This document shows positions 47,641 to 58,202 of a DNA stretch of 64,000 nt, piece by piece. A model generated the notes under the pieces. It saw nothing but the letters and a program-made list of their open reading frames with translations, ran no database searches and was not told where the DNA came from. The DNA is from Seiridium cupressi. Its lineage: Eukaryota > Ascomycota > Sordariomycetes > Amphisphaeriales > Sporocadaceae. A program made the position numbers and the translations under genes. The stretch spans positions 248,001 to 312,000 of the forward strand of contig JARVKI010000039.1 of assembly GCA_036674765.1 (NCBI GenBank), in the 5' to 3' direction. Numbering within the stretch: position 1 is the first letter of the stretch; every line of letters starts with the position of its first letter.

Positions 47641-48314
47641 GGTGGGCAACTCCGGGAATCTTGCTTCCTCGAAGTCGGAGTTCGTGGGACCTAAAGTCAG
47701 GCTCGCAGGCCGCAGCGAAGAGAAGGTAAGGCGCTCGCTCTACAGTAATTGGGTTCAATGCACATATGGATTCAATGAAAGGCGCACTATCAGAGAATGG
47801 CAGGACCACTGGAAGGAGCACGGTATAAAGTCAGAGGAGCAGTTCAATCGTTTTCAATAATACCAAATCTTTAACTCAAGACCTCTTCCTCGCTGAAATG
47901 CCCCGCGATGAAATAAATCCCAGCCGATAACGATAGCATAATTATTATGGGCTCTTTGTGCAGCCCAGGTTCAGCCTCAAGTGCATGGACCAGGTACCGC
48001 ACTCGCCTCATCCGGGGCATTGGCTGTCTCTAGGCGACAGAGCCTGGCGTAATGCTGGAGCTTAGCAGCGAGTCGGTAGCAGTGACCATCATTCAATCGC
48101 CCGGAGCTTTCCCAAGCTGCTGTGTAATCCATCACTTTCCATCCCTCCACCAATTTTCGCCGACAGATACCCAACACGGTCTGATACCTGTTACCATCGG
48201 CCTTGTTCCGTTTCTACACTTTCTCCCCAATTTTCCAGTCCACCGTCGCCCGCCGAATCTGCCGTCGGCAGCCTCCCTCACAACCGACCCAAATCTACCA
48301 GCCCATTTGCCATC
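47641..48314. promoter_or_regulatory. Divergent promoter region, RIO2 / RPN1
   Basis: A 674-base spacer between divergent essential genes. The RPN1 side becomes CT-rich over the last 150 bases (TTTCCATCCCTCCACCAATTTTCG-like sequence). I looked for the yeast proteasome element GGTGGCAAA and did not see it. No ORF is supported. Confidence 0.45.
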
Positions 48315-51202
48315 ATGGCGCAAGATAGTGACATCTCAAAGTCGACCGACAAGGGCAAGGGCAAGGCCGTTGATACCGGGAAGGCTGATGATGCTAAGAA
48401 GGGCAAGGATGGCCAGGTGAACGGCAAGAAGGATGACGACAAGATCATTGACGGTGAGGCGCATCACAACAGACAACCCTCGAGCCTTCTTTTACTGACC
48501 GCGAGTAGCCCAGGAAGAGCTCAGCGAGGAGGACCAGCAGCTCAAAAATGAGCTTGATATGCTCGTAGAGCGGTTAACGGTACGGTAGCACATCAAACCC
48601 GCCGCTGGGGCCTTGCCCGTTGTGCTAACAGCAGAATCGCCAGGAATCTGACGCATCCCTCTACAAGCCGGCCCTCGAGGCCATGAAGACGTCCATCAAA
48701 ACCTCCACATCCTCCATGACCGCAGTGCCAAAACCTCTCAAGTTTCTAAGACCGCACTACGAGACCCTGACGAAGCTCTATGACGAATGGCCTGGGGGCG
48801 ATGACAAGTCGTCACTGGCAGATGTCTTGTCGGTCATTGGCATGACCTACTCGGACGAAGACCGCCAAGACACCCTCAAATATCGACTGTTGTCGCCGTC
48901 GCAGGATATCGCATCATGGGGACACGAGTACACGAGGCACCTGGCTCTGGAGATTGGCGAGGTCTACGGAAAGCGGGTTGGTGCTGACGATGATGTACAA
49001 GACTTGATTGATCTCGCCCTGGTCTTGGTACCTCTTTTCCTCAAAGCAAATGCTGAGGCGGATGCTGTTGACCTGATGAGCGAGCTCGAAATTACGAAAA
49101 AGCTGCCCGATTTCGTCGACGAAAACACGTACTCGCGCGTCTGTCTGTACCTGGTCAGCATGGTCAACCTCTTGACCTACCCGGACAACGAGGAGTTCCT
49201 TCGGGTCGCACATGACATCTATCTGGCCTACAAGGAGTACACACAGGCTATGGTGATCGCCATCCGTCTGAACGATGTGGACCTGATCAAGCAGGACTTT
49301 GACTCGGCCCAGAATCCCGCCCTGAAGAAGCAACTTGCCTTCTTGATCGGCCGACAAAAGATCTGGGTCGACTTTGATAAAGACGGAGAGGAGGCGCAAG
49401 AGATCGACGAAGCTCTGTGCAACATCAAGCTGGCTGAGTATTTCAAGACCCTGGGCAAAGAGCTTAACATCCTCGAGCCCAAGACCACAGAAGACATCTA
49501 CAAGAGCCACTTGGAGAGCAATCGCGTTGCAGGTATGACGAATCTGGACTCGGCTCGTCACAACCTATCTGCTGCCTTTGTCAACGCATTCGTGAATGCC
49601 GGTTTCGGCAACGATAAGATGATGCTTGTCGAGCAGGACAAGGAGAGCTGGGTATGGAAGACCAAGGAGGAGGGTATGATGTCAACAGTCGCTTCTCTCG
49701 GAACTTTGCTCATGTGGGACGTTGAGAACGGTCTCGACAAGATCGACAAGTATACCTATGCCACGGAGCCGCAGATTCAAGCTGGTGCTATGCTCGCCAT
49801 CGGCATTATGAATTCCGGTGTGCGCATAGATTCCGACCCGGCGCTGGCTCTTCTTGGAGACCCGGAGAAGTACGAGCACAAGAACCCTCTAGTTCGAACT
49901 GCTTCCATCATGGGTCTTGGACTGTCATATGCTGGATCCCAGAAGGAGGAGGTCCTCGAGATTCTACTGCCCATTATTACAGACTCGAGTCAGGACATGC
50001 AAATATCCTCCATGGCTGCTCTTTCTCTTGGTCTGATATTTGTTGGTACCTCAAACTCGGACATCAGCGAGGCCATTGTCACTACATTGATGGACGATGA
50101 GAGGAAATCACAATTGACCGATAAGTGGACGCGCTTCCTTGCCCTCGGTCTCGGCCTACTGTTCTTTGGCCGACAAGAGGAGGTCGAAGTTATTCTCGAG
50201 ACTCTCAAGGCTGTTGACCATCCCACGGCCAAACCCTCGGGGCTTCTTGCCGAAATTTGCGCCTGGGCTGGAACTGGGGCTGTCTTGAAGATCCAGGAAC
50301 TCCTCCACATCTGCAACGAGCATGTAGAAGACTCGGACGAGAAGAAGGGCGACGAGTTGCTGCAGGCATACGCTGTCCTTGGTATCGGTCTAGTTGCTAT
50401 GGGTGAGGACATTGGTCAGGAGATGGTGCTGCGTCAATTTGGCCACCTCATGCACTATGGTGAGGCCAACATTCGACGGGCTGTTCCTTTGGCTATGGGT
50501 CTTATCAGCCCGAGCAACCCCCAAATGAAGGTGTACGACACACTCTCCCGATACAGTCACGACAACGACAACGAGGTTGCTATTAATGCAATTTTCGCCA
50601 TGGGTCTCTTGGGTGCAGGTAGCAACAACGCCCGTCTCGCACAGCTGCTCCGCCAGCTGGCGTCATACTACCATCGGGACCAGGAATCTCTTTTCATGGT
50701 CCGCATCGCACAAGGCCTGCTCCACATGGGTAAGGGTACAATGAGCCTGAACCCATTCCACACCGACCGTCAAGTCCTTTCGCGTGTGAGCACAGCCGGC
50801 CTTCTCGCCGTGCTTGTGGCCATGATCGACGCCAAGCAATTCATCACATCGCAGAACCACTACCTGCTATATTTCCTGGTGACCGCCATGCACCCTCGAT
50901 TCCTGGTCACACTCGATGAGAACTTGAAGCCTCTTACTGTCAACGTTCGCGTGGGTCAAGCTGTCGATGTTGTTGGTCAGGCTGGTCGGCCCAAGACTAT
51001 CACCGGCTGGCAGACACAGAGCACACCAGTGCTGCTGGCACACGGAGAGCGCGCGGAGCTGGAGGATGAGCAGTACATCAGCCTGTCTAGCACATTAGAA
51101 GGATTGGTTATTCTGAAGAAGGTAGGAGCCAATCCCAACCCACCACATGTCTGAACCACCGCTAACCTGATGCAGAACCCTGACTGGGAAGAAAGTAAAT
51201 AA
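48315..51202 (+). CDS. RPN1: 26S proteasome regulatory subunit RPN1
   Basis: Exons are 48315-48453, 48509-48579, 48644-51121 and 51176-51202, giving 904 residues, normal for the family. A Lys/Asp/Gly-rich N-terminus (DKGKGKAVDTGKADDAKKGK) leads into EELSEEDQQLKNELDMLVERL. The conserved SLYKPALEAMK and STSSMTAVPKPLKFLRPHY follow. The centre holds the proteasome/cyclosome repeats (ASIMGLGLSYAG, MAALSLGLIFVGTSNSD, YAVLGIGLVAMGED, AIFAMGLLGAGSNNARLA). The C-terminal RPN1 domain includes PLTVNVRVGQAVDVVGQAG. RPN1 is the base scaffold that docks ubiquitin receptors, Ubp6 and shuttle factors. The last exon is short and gives KKNPDWEESK. At the third exon a second acceptor 9 bases upstream would add Asn-Arg-Gln in frame. 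Confidence 0.96.
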
Positions 51203-52764
51203 GCGCTTGGGACGCAGGATTGGGATTTCTGCCAGCGGACGCACGGTCGTGGATCCGGATTTGTGAAAGGCGCGTATGCATGCTCGCAAGGTTCTGAGCT
51301 GGAATACCATAAAGTGTAACATTACATAATCGATTGAAGAAGGGGACGAGATTCCCCTCGAGGGCTGTTACTTGCAGCTCGGTGCCTGCACAATAGACGG
51401 CCAATGACCTCAGACAGCGGTGCTTTCATTCAACGTGACGTGTGACGCCTTCGGACGTAATTGTCGATAACCTCACAACCCTGCCGTCCACATTGACAGT
51501 TCGATGGCACACGAAAGAGCTTTCTCAGGAAGCCTCTGGATTCGTCATTGCAGAGTCTCAGAGCGACCGTGGCAGCACTGAGCGAGGAAGTGGATCTTGT
51601 CTAGTTTTGACGCCAAATAGGACCGCAGATTGTTGAATCGGTCGACCACGAGCCGCATGGCACGCGTCGCACACACTAATACCAACCTTATTTCTACCTT
51701 CTCGCGACGACAACAAATCACTTTTCCAGCTGTATTTCGAGGTCAGCTGCTTGCCTTACATGACGAGCGCCCGCTTTCCTAGTGTTGTGTATTTGAGTCA
51801 CTCATGATTGAGTCTTGGCTTGATCTTATTCTCTCGATCCTTGGTCCTACTAAATAACGTATTACATGACCCATTGTGTGGACCCGCTCCATACCCGAGC
51901 CTTAAGTATACCAGTATGTACCCCGGCGCAAGCGTTCTTTGAGCTGCCAGTCAGCATGATCATGTCTTGATTGGCTTCTTCCCAAATGCGGTGAGGAGGA
52001 AGTTTCTTATGGTTGGCAATCAACATTTTAGAAATGGACGGCTAAGTCAATAGCTTGTCGGTCCATCCATAATTTTTGCTATACATATAACTCTATCGTA
52101 CACGAAGAACAGCGGCCGCATTGACTTCGATAGAGAAAATCGGGAGGACCGATTTGCCACGGAAGGGTGCACGATGAGATACGGGAGCAATTGTCAATAA
52201 GTCGTTGACCTGGTGCTTGGAGGGAATTCATCTATTACGCGTTGTTTCTTTGCTTATTCCCCAGGCACGGGATCCGAACGGCTCGCAAGCGCAACTTGAG
52301 CAGTGGTGAGGCCATCGACGCCGAGGGCTACTCGGGCACATGTACACACACGTCTATCTCGAAACAGCCCCTTTGAAACGCAAATCTGCTAATCTGACAC
52401 AGTGAATCTATTGGTGGCGAAGTTGATCCCGAAATCTAGTCTCCTGCTTTGCGAAGCCATGATGGGTCCTTGTTTCATCGTGGATATAGATCGCCGACCA
52501 CCTCGAGCCGCCCAGCCCACACGGATTCGGCGGAGCAACCTATCATTGACTTCAGCTACGCCGTCGCCTAGTCGACATTTTGGAAGCTCATCGCCCGGTG
52601 AACCTCGGAAGGAGCAGCGGCTCGTTATGATGCCTCTCGACAATACATAAATATCGTCTTCCGTCCTTTGGGAGAGAGGCCGAAAGTCAGAAGATGAGCA
52701 TAGCCCGCGGACCATCTTCATCGTCTATAACCCGAAATCCTGAAACATCGTTCTCCCCATTAAG
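51203..52764. other. Spacer between RPN1 and the chitinase-like gene
   Basis: No gene can be supported in this 1.56 kb. The last 70 bases contain an upstream ATG (52694) whose frame overlaps the start of the chitinase-like gene. An AT-rich stretch with TATACATATAA near 52080 could be a promoter element. I see no repeat structure. Confidence 0.4.
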
Positions 52765-53050
52765 ATGTTGGATCTACTCACTTGGCTTTTGCTGGCTACA
52801 CTTTTACAATCAGGTGCAAATGGCCAGCCTCGGCGTCCTGGAAATCCAGGGCATTTCTGGTGGGGGTGGAAAGGCCATTGGAGCCAATCTGATCACCCAA
52901 CTGGTCCGCCCAACTCAGATTTACCGAACTTCACTTTTAGGCCATTTGAACCGACAGAATCAAATACACCTACCAGCTCGAGTCTCTCCGCTGAGACGAG
53001 CAACCCAAGCCCGGCAAGTCTTCCCTTCCCACCGAGCGTTTCGAGGTTGA
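52694..53050 (+). other. Overlapping upstream ORF at the start of the chitinase-like gene
   Basis: An ATG at 52694, 71 bases before the chitinase start, opens a 118-codon frame. It stops at 53050, 286 bases inside the chitinase coding sequence and in another frame. Its translation has no recognisable domain. If it lies in the mRNA it would block scanning ribosomes, unless it is leaky-scanned or the transcript starts downstream of it. Confidence 0.35.
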
Positions 53051-54954
53051 CTAGCAATATAACGCCAACAGATACATCTACCCTGACTAGCAGTACACTC
53101 CCACCGAGCGTTTCAACGTTAACTAGCAATATAACATCAACAGATACATCTACCCTGATTAGCAGTACACTTACACCGAGTGCTGCACTTCTAACAAGGA
53201 CCGTAACAGTGATAACCAGTGTCACCACAATAGTCAACCCGACCCTGCCGGGTAGCCCCGTATTGGCCAGCAGTTACACATCGACGGACAGCGCTGCGTG
53301 TACTGGCAATCCTACGCCAACAAGCAGTGCCATTCTGACGATCAGCGTTGTTCCTATTAGCGGCGACACTTCTGCAAGTGGTGTCACTACCACTGTCAGT
53401 GTGACCGCTATCAATAGCGTTACCACAACTGATGCTGCCACCACGACTACCAATGTCAATCCTACTAGCAGTACCGCCTCTCTTGATAGTGATACTATTA
53501 CAAACAGCGTGACGCCTATTAACAGTGCTACCATTACTACCACTATCACCACGACTAACGACGTCACTTCTGCTAACGGCGTCACTTCGACTGGTACCAC
53601 CGCTGTGGACAATGCCACCCCTACAGTCATCTCAACTCTAACAAGTAGCGCATCACCAATAAGTACCGCAGTCCGAGACGCTGGCTTCGTCAATGCTGCA
53701 TACTTCATAAATTGGTATGAAGACACCTGCTAGCACAGTTTCCTGAGACTAACAGTATTAGGGGAACTTATGGCAGAAATTACTATCCCGATCAGTTGCC
53801 TGTCGAGCAACTGACCCATGTTTTCTATTCTTTTGCCACCCAACAAGCTAACGGCACAGTGTAAATAAGAACTCACCCATATGTTGATCAGAGGGAAACT
53901 TGGCTGATATTAGGAACAGGACCAGTAGCGATCCTACCAAAGATGCCATATGCGTAGAGCAGCTGAGGATTCTCAAGCAGAATAACCCTAGCCTGAAAGT
54001 AATTCTATCGATAGGCGGCTCAAATACGTCTCGGGACGACTCATTCAGCACCTTGGCCAGTACCGATGCTACGAGATATGTTTTCGCATCAAGTTCTGTG
54101 GCCATGATGCAAGACTATGTGCGTACTCCAGTCCACCAATATTTTCGACTCCATTGATGTATTACTAACGAACAAAACAGGGCTTTGACGGCATCGACAT
54201 AAATTGGGAATACCCAGAAACAGTGGCGGATGGCGCAAACCTCGCTCTACTCATTAAAGAAGTTCGCTCAGCTCTTGACATTCTCGGAAATGATTACAAT
54301 AAACACCATTTTCTGCTGACAATTGCATGCCCCGCAACACCGAATCGCTACCGCCTTTGGCCCTTGGCAGACTTGGTTCAGTATGTTGACTTCTTCAATT
54401 TTATGGGTTTCGATTATATGGGTGCAGGGATCAGCACGAGGAGCGGCCACCAGTCGAATCTCTACAAGAGCTCTACAAACCCATCCTCCACGGACTATGA
54501 GACAGAATCCGCCATTGATGACTACATTAGGGCCGGCGTGCCGCCCTTTAGGATCATCCTCGGAATGCCGACCTACGGCCGCTCTTTCGACAACACAGAA
54601 TTGGGCGGTAGCTACTCGATGCCGACCAGCGGGACCTGGGTTGATGCTGACACCGGCGAAGGTATGGGCATCTGGGACTACAAAGCACTGCCTAAGCTCG
54701 GAGCTATGGAGATCTACGCGCAAGACGCCGGTGCTACCTATAGCTACGACTCGGATACCGGGGAGCTCATTTCGTACGATACTGCCGAGATGGTTTCGAG
54801 GAAAATGGAGTATGTTCTGAGCATGGGGCTCGGTGGTGCTTACTTCTGGGAGGCTTCGGCAGATCGCACGGATGGTAGTAGCCTTATCCTCACAAGTGCG
54901 ACTATTTTCCGTGAAGCTGGGGGCCTAGACGCCACCCCGAATTATGTTTTCTAA
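52765..54954 (+). CDS. Secreted GH18 chitinase-like protein with Ser/Thr-rich N-terminal stalk
   Basis: Exons are 52765-53714, 53762-53860, 53914-54118 and 54181-54954, giving 671 residues. A signal peptide (MLDLLTWLLLATLLQSGANG) precedes about 290 residues rich in Ser and Thr, with two copies and a partial third of a 24-residue repeat. The GH18 domain starts at [33 protein letters not shown]. It continues with LKVILSIGG and the catalytic strand FDGIDINWEYPE. This keeps Glu (about residue 428) but has Asn where the DxxDxDxE motif has its third Asp. Later motifs are FFNFMGFDYMG, ILGMPTYGRSF and MGLGGAYFWEASAD. The Ser/Thr stalk on the N-terminal side is unusual. The likely site is the wall or extracellular space; activity is uncertain because of the Asn. 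Exons 2 and 3 were placed by frame, splice sites and fold continuity. Confidence 0.85.
53031..53190 (+). repeat. 72-base tandem repeat coding a 24-residue Ser/Thr unit
   Basis: The core ACCGAGCG recurs at 53031 and 53103, and as a diverged copy at 53175: an exact period of 72 bases. The first two copies differ at only a few positions and encode TLPPSVSxLTSNIT-TDTSTL-SS; the third decays after a few residues. The repeat extends a probably O-glycosylated stalk. Confidence 0.85.
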
Positions 54955-55333
54955 AAGTCATCCTCTACTTGAATGTCTGGAAGACACGGACGAAGAAAGG
55001 AAGGCTCCCAAGCTGATGGACACGCGGAACGACGATACGAGAATGTTTAGAGCTGTGACTCTACGGATTTAGACTGTGGACTTGAACACTCATGGAATTA
55101 ATGATGGAAACGGCTAGGCAAAGTCGAATGTAATAATGAGGGATCGAGGCATGGGCAAGGAGTTCTACGTCATTTGAGAAACTAAGAGGAAAGGCTGATC
55201 TACCGAGATGGCGTGATATAGAATGAAAGTCATGGTTTAATATGGTACATGGAGAACCTTATCAAGTTGAGCCATAGTAACATGCATTGTAGACGGAACT
55301 AAGTCATGTTGTTAAATGCTAGCCTAACTGAAG
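54955..55333. other. Convergent 3' spacer
   Basis: This 379-base AT-rich stretch lies between the chitinase-like stop and the stop of the minus-strand orphan gene. It should hold both 3' UTRs. I see nothing else in it. Confidence 0.5.
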
Positions 55334-56020
55334 TCAACCGTCATCCGTGTGTGGATCTACAAAGGTGATCCCGTGCTTTATGAGCAGATCAGCATACTCC
55401 GGAAACAGGTATTTGAACTGATTTACATCGGGCTTCTCCGGAACCGAGATTCGTTCAACGCCATCCATTTCGCTAGCCTCGGCCGCCGGTTCTTCCCCAT
55501 TGACCAAATCAGCAGTATCGACATCACCGTCCCCGTGCTTGTCCACCTGTTCCCGACTTCGAGATGTCACCCGTGGCTTATAGGCCAGATCATCATGCAA
55601 GCTCGGATCCGAAATCCCCGATTTCAACGAGTTCACAGCGAAATCGAGCCAAAAGTCCGTGAAGCACTCCAGGTCTTTCCCCTTCCTCCACCCCGGCAAC
55701 GCCGGATGAGACGAGACGTGCTCGGCACAGAACACCTTCATGTTGTCTGCCGTTTCGGGATTTCCCCGGTGGCTAGACTTCGGCAGTCCGGCGTTGCAGC
55801 CTTGCCCGGCCACTGATGCCAGCGCTCTGACGGTCTGGAGCCTGTATCGCATGTTGTTGGCGAGCATGATGCCGCGGAAGTTGCGGTGGCATGCCGACGA
55901 GTGCGCGGACTGGGTACACCGCCTCTTGACGATGGCGTGGATGGCGTCCGAGGCGCAGCCCGTTGCTGCACAGGCCACGCGCATGTATTGGCATGCTGTT
56001 TCTGGTTCCGAATCAGTCAT
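55334..56020 (-). CDS. Hypothetical protein, 228 residues, Cys-rich N-terminal half
   Basis: A single ATG-started frame that I do not recognise. The first 110 residues contain spaced Cys and His (CQYMRVACAATGCASD, KRRCTQSAHSSACHRNF, GQGCN, KVFCAEHVSSHP, LECF), a pattern that could bind metal. There is no signal peptide or membrane segment. The second half is acidic and charged and ends FPEYADLLIKHGITFVDPHTDDG. The phrase KGKDLECFTDFWLDFAVNSLKSG suggests a folded helical part. Codon use looks ordinary. It lies in the same orientation as the two genes upstream of it. It may be lineage-specific; without transcript data the start is uncertain. Confidence 0.5.
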   Translation of the reverse strand: MTDSEPETACQYMRVACAATGCASDAIHAIVKRRCTQSAHSSACHRNFRGIMLANNMRYRLQTVRALASVAGQGCNAGLPKSSHRGNPETADNMKVFCAEHVSSHPALPGWRKGKDLECFTDFWLDFAVNSLKSGISDPSLHDDLAYKPRVTSRSREQVDKHGDGDVDTADLVNGEEPAAEASEMDGVERISVPEKPDVNQFKYLFPEYADLLIKHGITFVDPHTDDG

Positions 56021-56421
56021 GGGGATAATGGCAGAGCCTCGAGATTTTGGTTGCGAGAAATCACTTTGGCCGATAAGATAGGGAGCAGTTTGAACTATTG
56101 TGGATGTGGTGTTGGTTCCTCATTATTTATCTGCGCGTGTCGAGGTGTAGGTGTTAGTCAGGATATGTTTGAATAACGAATGTTCTTTGTTCACTTCTTC
56201 TTATGATTTGACTCCAATGGCCTCCCAAACCCGCTTTCAAAGGCATGCCGATAATCCCATTGTGGAGCGAACCTTGAATTTCTCAAAGCCGCATATTTCT
56301 CACGTGTTTTGCGGCTACGCTTGTCCATTATGCCGGACCTTGTATACCTGAAAGACTGTGCCATTTCATCTGCTGTTGAACTTTTCTTTCTATTAATTGG
56401 TAGACGTAATACTGGCACATA
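56021..56421. other. Spacer between the orphan gene and the APH-like gene
   Basis: This 401-base stretch separates two minus-strand genes and should carry the 3' UTR of the APH-like gene and the promoter of the orphan. No further ORF is supported. Confidence 0.45.
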
Positions 56422-57918
56422 TCACTCCTTCGTCATACCGTCAGCAAGATTCAACTGCTCAAGAGCCCTCTTCAACTCATGCTCCTTTGTGCCCACGCGA
56501 GCCTTCTCACAGTACTCATCCCAGGTGTTTCGAAGGTTCTCCAAATCATATGTGTGGTACGTGGCCCAACCTTCCAAGACGCTCAGATCTAATATACGTC
56601 TGGCAACGACATATTCGATTCCATACGCCATGCGACACCACTCAGGTCCCATGACTGCATCGAACACCTTCTTGACCTCCTCGTTCTCTGGACCATCGGC
56701 TTCGACGTCTGTCTTATCCAAAGGCTCAAGGTCGTGTTGGCGTCGTGATTCGGTCCATTCGGCGTAGGCAGCGTCGTCTCTCCACAGCCAGCGAGGCGCC
56801 TTTGCAGCCATGAACCGAGGGCCAAAGAGAGGTTCTTCCCAGTCTAGGATCCCTGTAATACATGGTACCTCCCCGTTGGTGTTATCGACCATGATGTGGC
56901 TGGGTCTGAGATCAGTATGCCACAGGCAGAAGTTGCTGTTTTTGTCCCCATTATTGTCATCATTATTAAAAACCCCACTTTCTTCGAGATCCTGGATGAT
57001 TTCCAACAAAGGGTTGAAGCAATTTTCAGCCAATTCCGGATTTGAGGAGTATGTTGTTAGTAATTGGTGGATACGCCGCTTGAATGGCGCAAAAATCGTC
57101 TCACTCGCGGCTAGTCCTGGCAGGTCTGAGTGAAGTCTGTCGATAGGTAGCGACACGTTCTTTGCGTCATCAGATTCGGTTCGCGTGAGGCCGCCATTAA
57201 GGAAACGACTGCCCAGCGCAGCTATGCTTAGGATCTTTTCAGGGTCGAGTAATTGGCTCTTCTCCGGAGTTTTCGGATTCGGAGCCACTCCGAATGTGCC
57301 AACCAGTGGACTAACAATGTTCGTAAACTCCTCGTACAACTGCCCAACCTGCTTCGCGACCCCGACCTTCTGATCATGGGTCATATTCACCCAGCATGAT
57401 TGCAAGTTCGTGCCGGGCATTCGCTCCAGCAGAACGTAAGGGTACTCCAGCTCATTGCGCTTTGTGCAATCCCACCTCACCAATTCCGGCACCTTCAATG
57501 CCACTAAGCTCTCGGCATTCTCTGCGATGCGCCGGTTTAGATACTGCAGCACGCCGACGGTATTCGGAAGCGTTTCCTCCACTTCTGGCAGCCGAAGCAC
57601 ATATTCGTCGTACTCAGCACCCGCATCACGGAAGACAGAAATCATAAAGACTTTGCTGTACTCGCCTTTGGCTAGGAAGACAGACTCGGATCTAGCTTCG
57701 GGCCATAGCGTTTTGCTCAGAGCACGGATTTTTGGGTACCAGAACGTGGGCGGCTGGTAGTAATCGTCTCCCAAATTATAAAGGCTCTCTTGTGACTGAG
57801 GGGTGGCAGGTCGGGAGTCTTGAGTCGCGTAAGTGGAGGAAGGCGAGTCGTATGTCTCGGAGGTTTGATCTTGGGCCACGGGCAACTCGTCTTCAAATTC
57901 CATTGTTTTTAAATCCAT
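56422..57918 (-). CDS. APH-family phosphotransferase-like protein
   Basis: A single exon of 498 residues with the aminoglycoside-phosphotransferase (protein-kinase-like) fold found in many fungal paralogues. After a disordered acidic start, the N-lobe has ESVFLAKGEYSKVFMISVF and EYVLRLP, followed by the hinge-like PYVLLERMPGTNLQSCW. The catalytic loop is FCLWHTDLRPSHIMVDN, with the expected Asp, and the metal-binding motif is CITGILDWEEPLFGPRF. A C-terminal helical part ends at LNLADGMTKE. Fungal APH-like proteins are numerous and most have no known substrate; antibiotic resistance should not be assumed. An ATG five codons downstream (MEFEDEL) is an equally possible start. Confidence 0.82.
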   Translation of the reverse strand: MDLKTMEFEDELPVAQDQTSETYDSPSSTYATQDSRPATPQSQESLYNLGDDYYQPPTFWYPKIRALSKTLWPEARSESVFLAKGEYSKVFMISVFRDAGAEYDEYVLRLPEVEETLPNTVGVLQYLNRRIAENAESLVALKVPELVRWDCTKRNELEYPYVLLERMPGTNLQSCWVNMTHDQKVGVAKQVGQLYEEFTNIVSPLVGTFGVAPNPKTPEKSQLLDPEKILSIAALGSRFLNGGLTRTESDDAKNVSLPIDRLHSDLPGLAASETIFAPFKRRIHQLLTTYSSNPELAENCFNPLLEIIQDLEESGVFNNDDNNGDKNSNFCLWHTDLRPSHIMVDNTNGEVPCITGILDWEEPLFGPRFMAAKAPRWLWRDDAAYAEWTESRRQHDLEPLDKTDVEADGPENEEVKKVFDAVMGPEWCRMAYGIEYVVARRILDLSVLEGWATYHTYDLENLRNTWDEYCEKARVGTKEHELKRALEQLNLADGMTKE

Positions 57919-58202
57919 TTATTGATTTGATACGAGTGGTCGTGCTGCGATGGTGTTTCTAGCTGCTAGAAGACGGGCGAGAAATAGCTCGAGATATTGA
58001 GTTTAAAACCTTGTTTCGAAGAAAAGAAGAGTCATGTCTTTGTCGACTTGTCCGTTGTCTGCAATCGGCTTGTATTCCCATAATTCAATGTCTCATTCGA
58101 ATTAGGAATGTGAGACGTTCCAAGCATTCTATTGTTTCAGGGGCCCAAGACCAAGTACTGGTGCAATAATCTTCTCATTGTTATTTGATTGCCATTGTTC
58201 TC

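Noticed and set aside
48914..49561. Minus-strand ORF of 215 codons
   Set aside because: It is antisense to RPN1 and has no domain.
56422..57918. Antibiotic-resistance phosphotransferase
   Set aside because: The APH fold is widespread in fungi with unrelated or unknown roles, and nothing in the sequence points to aminoglycosides.
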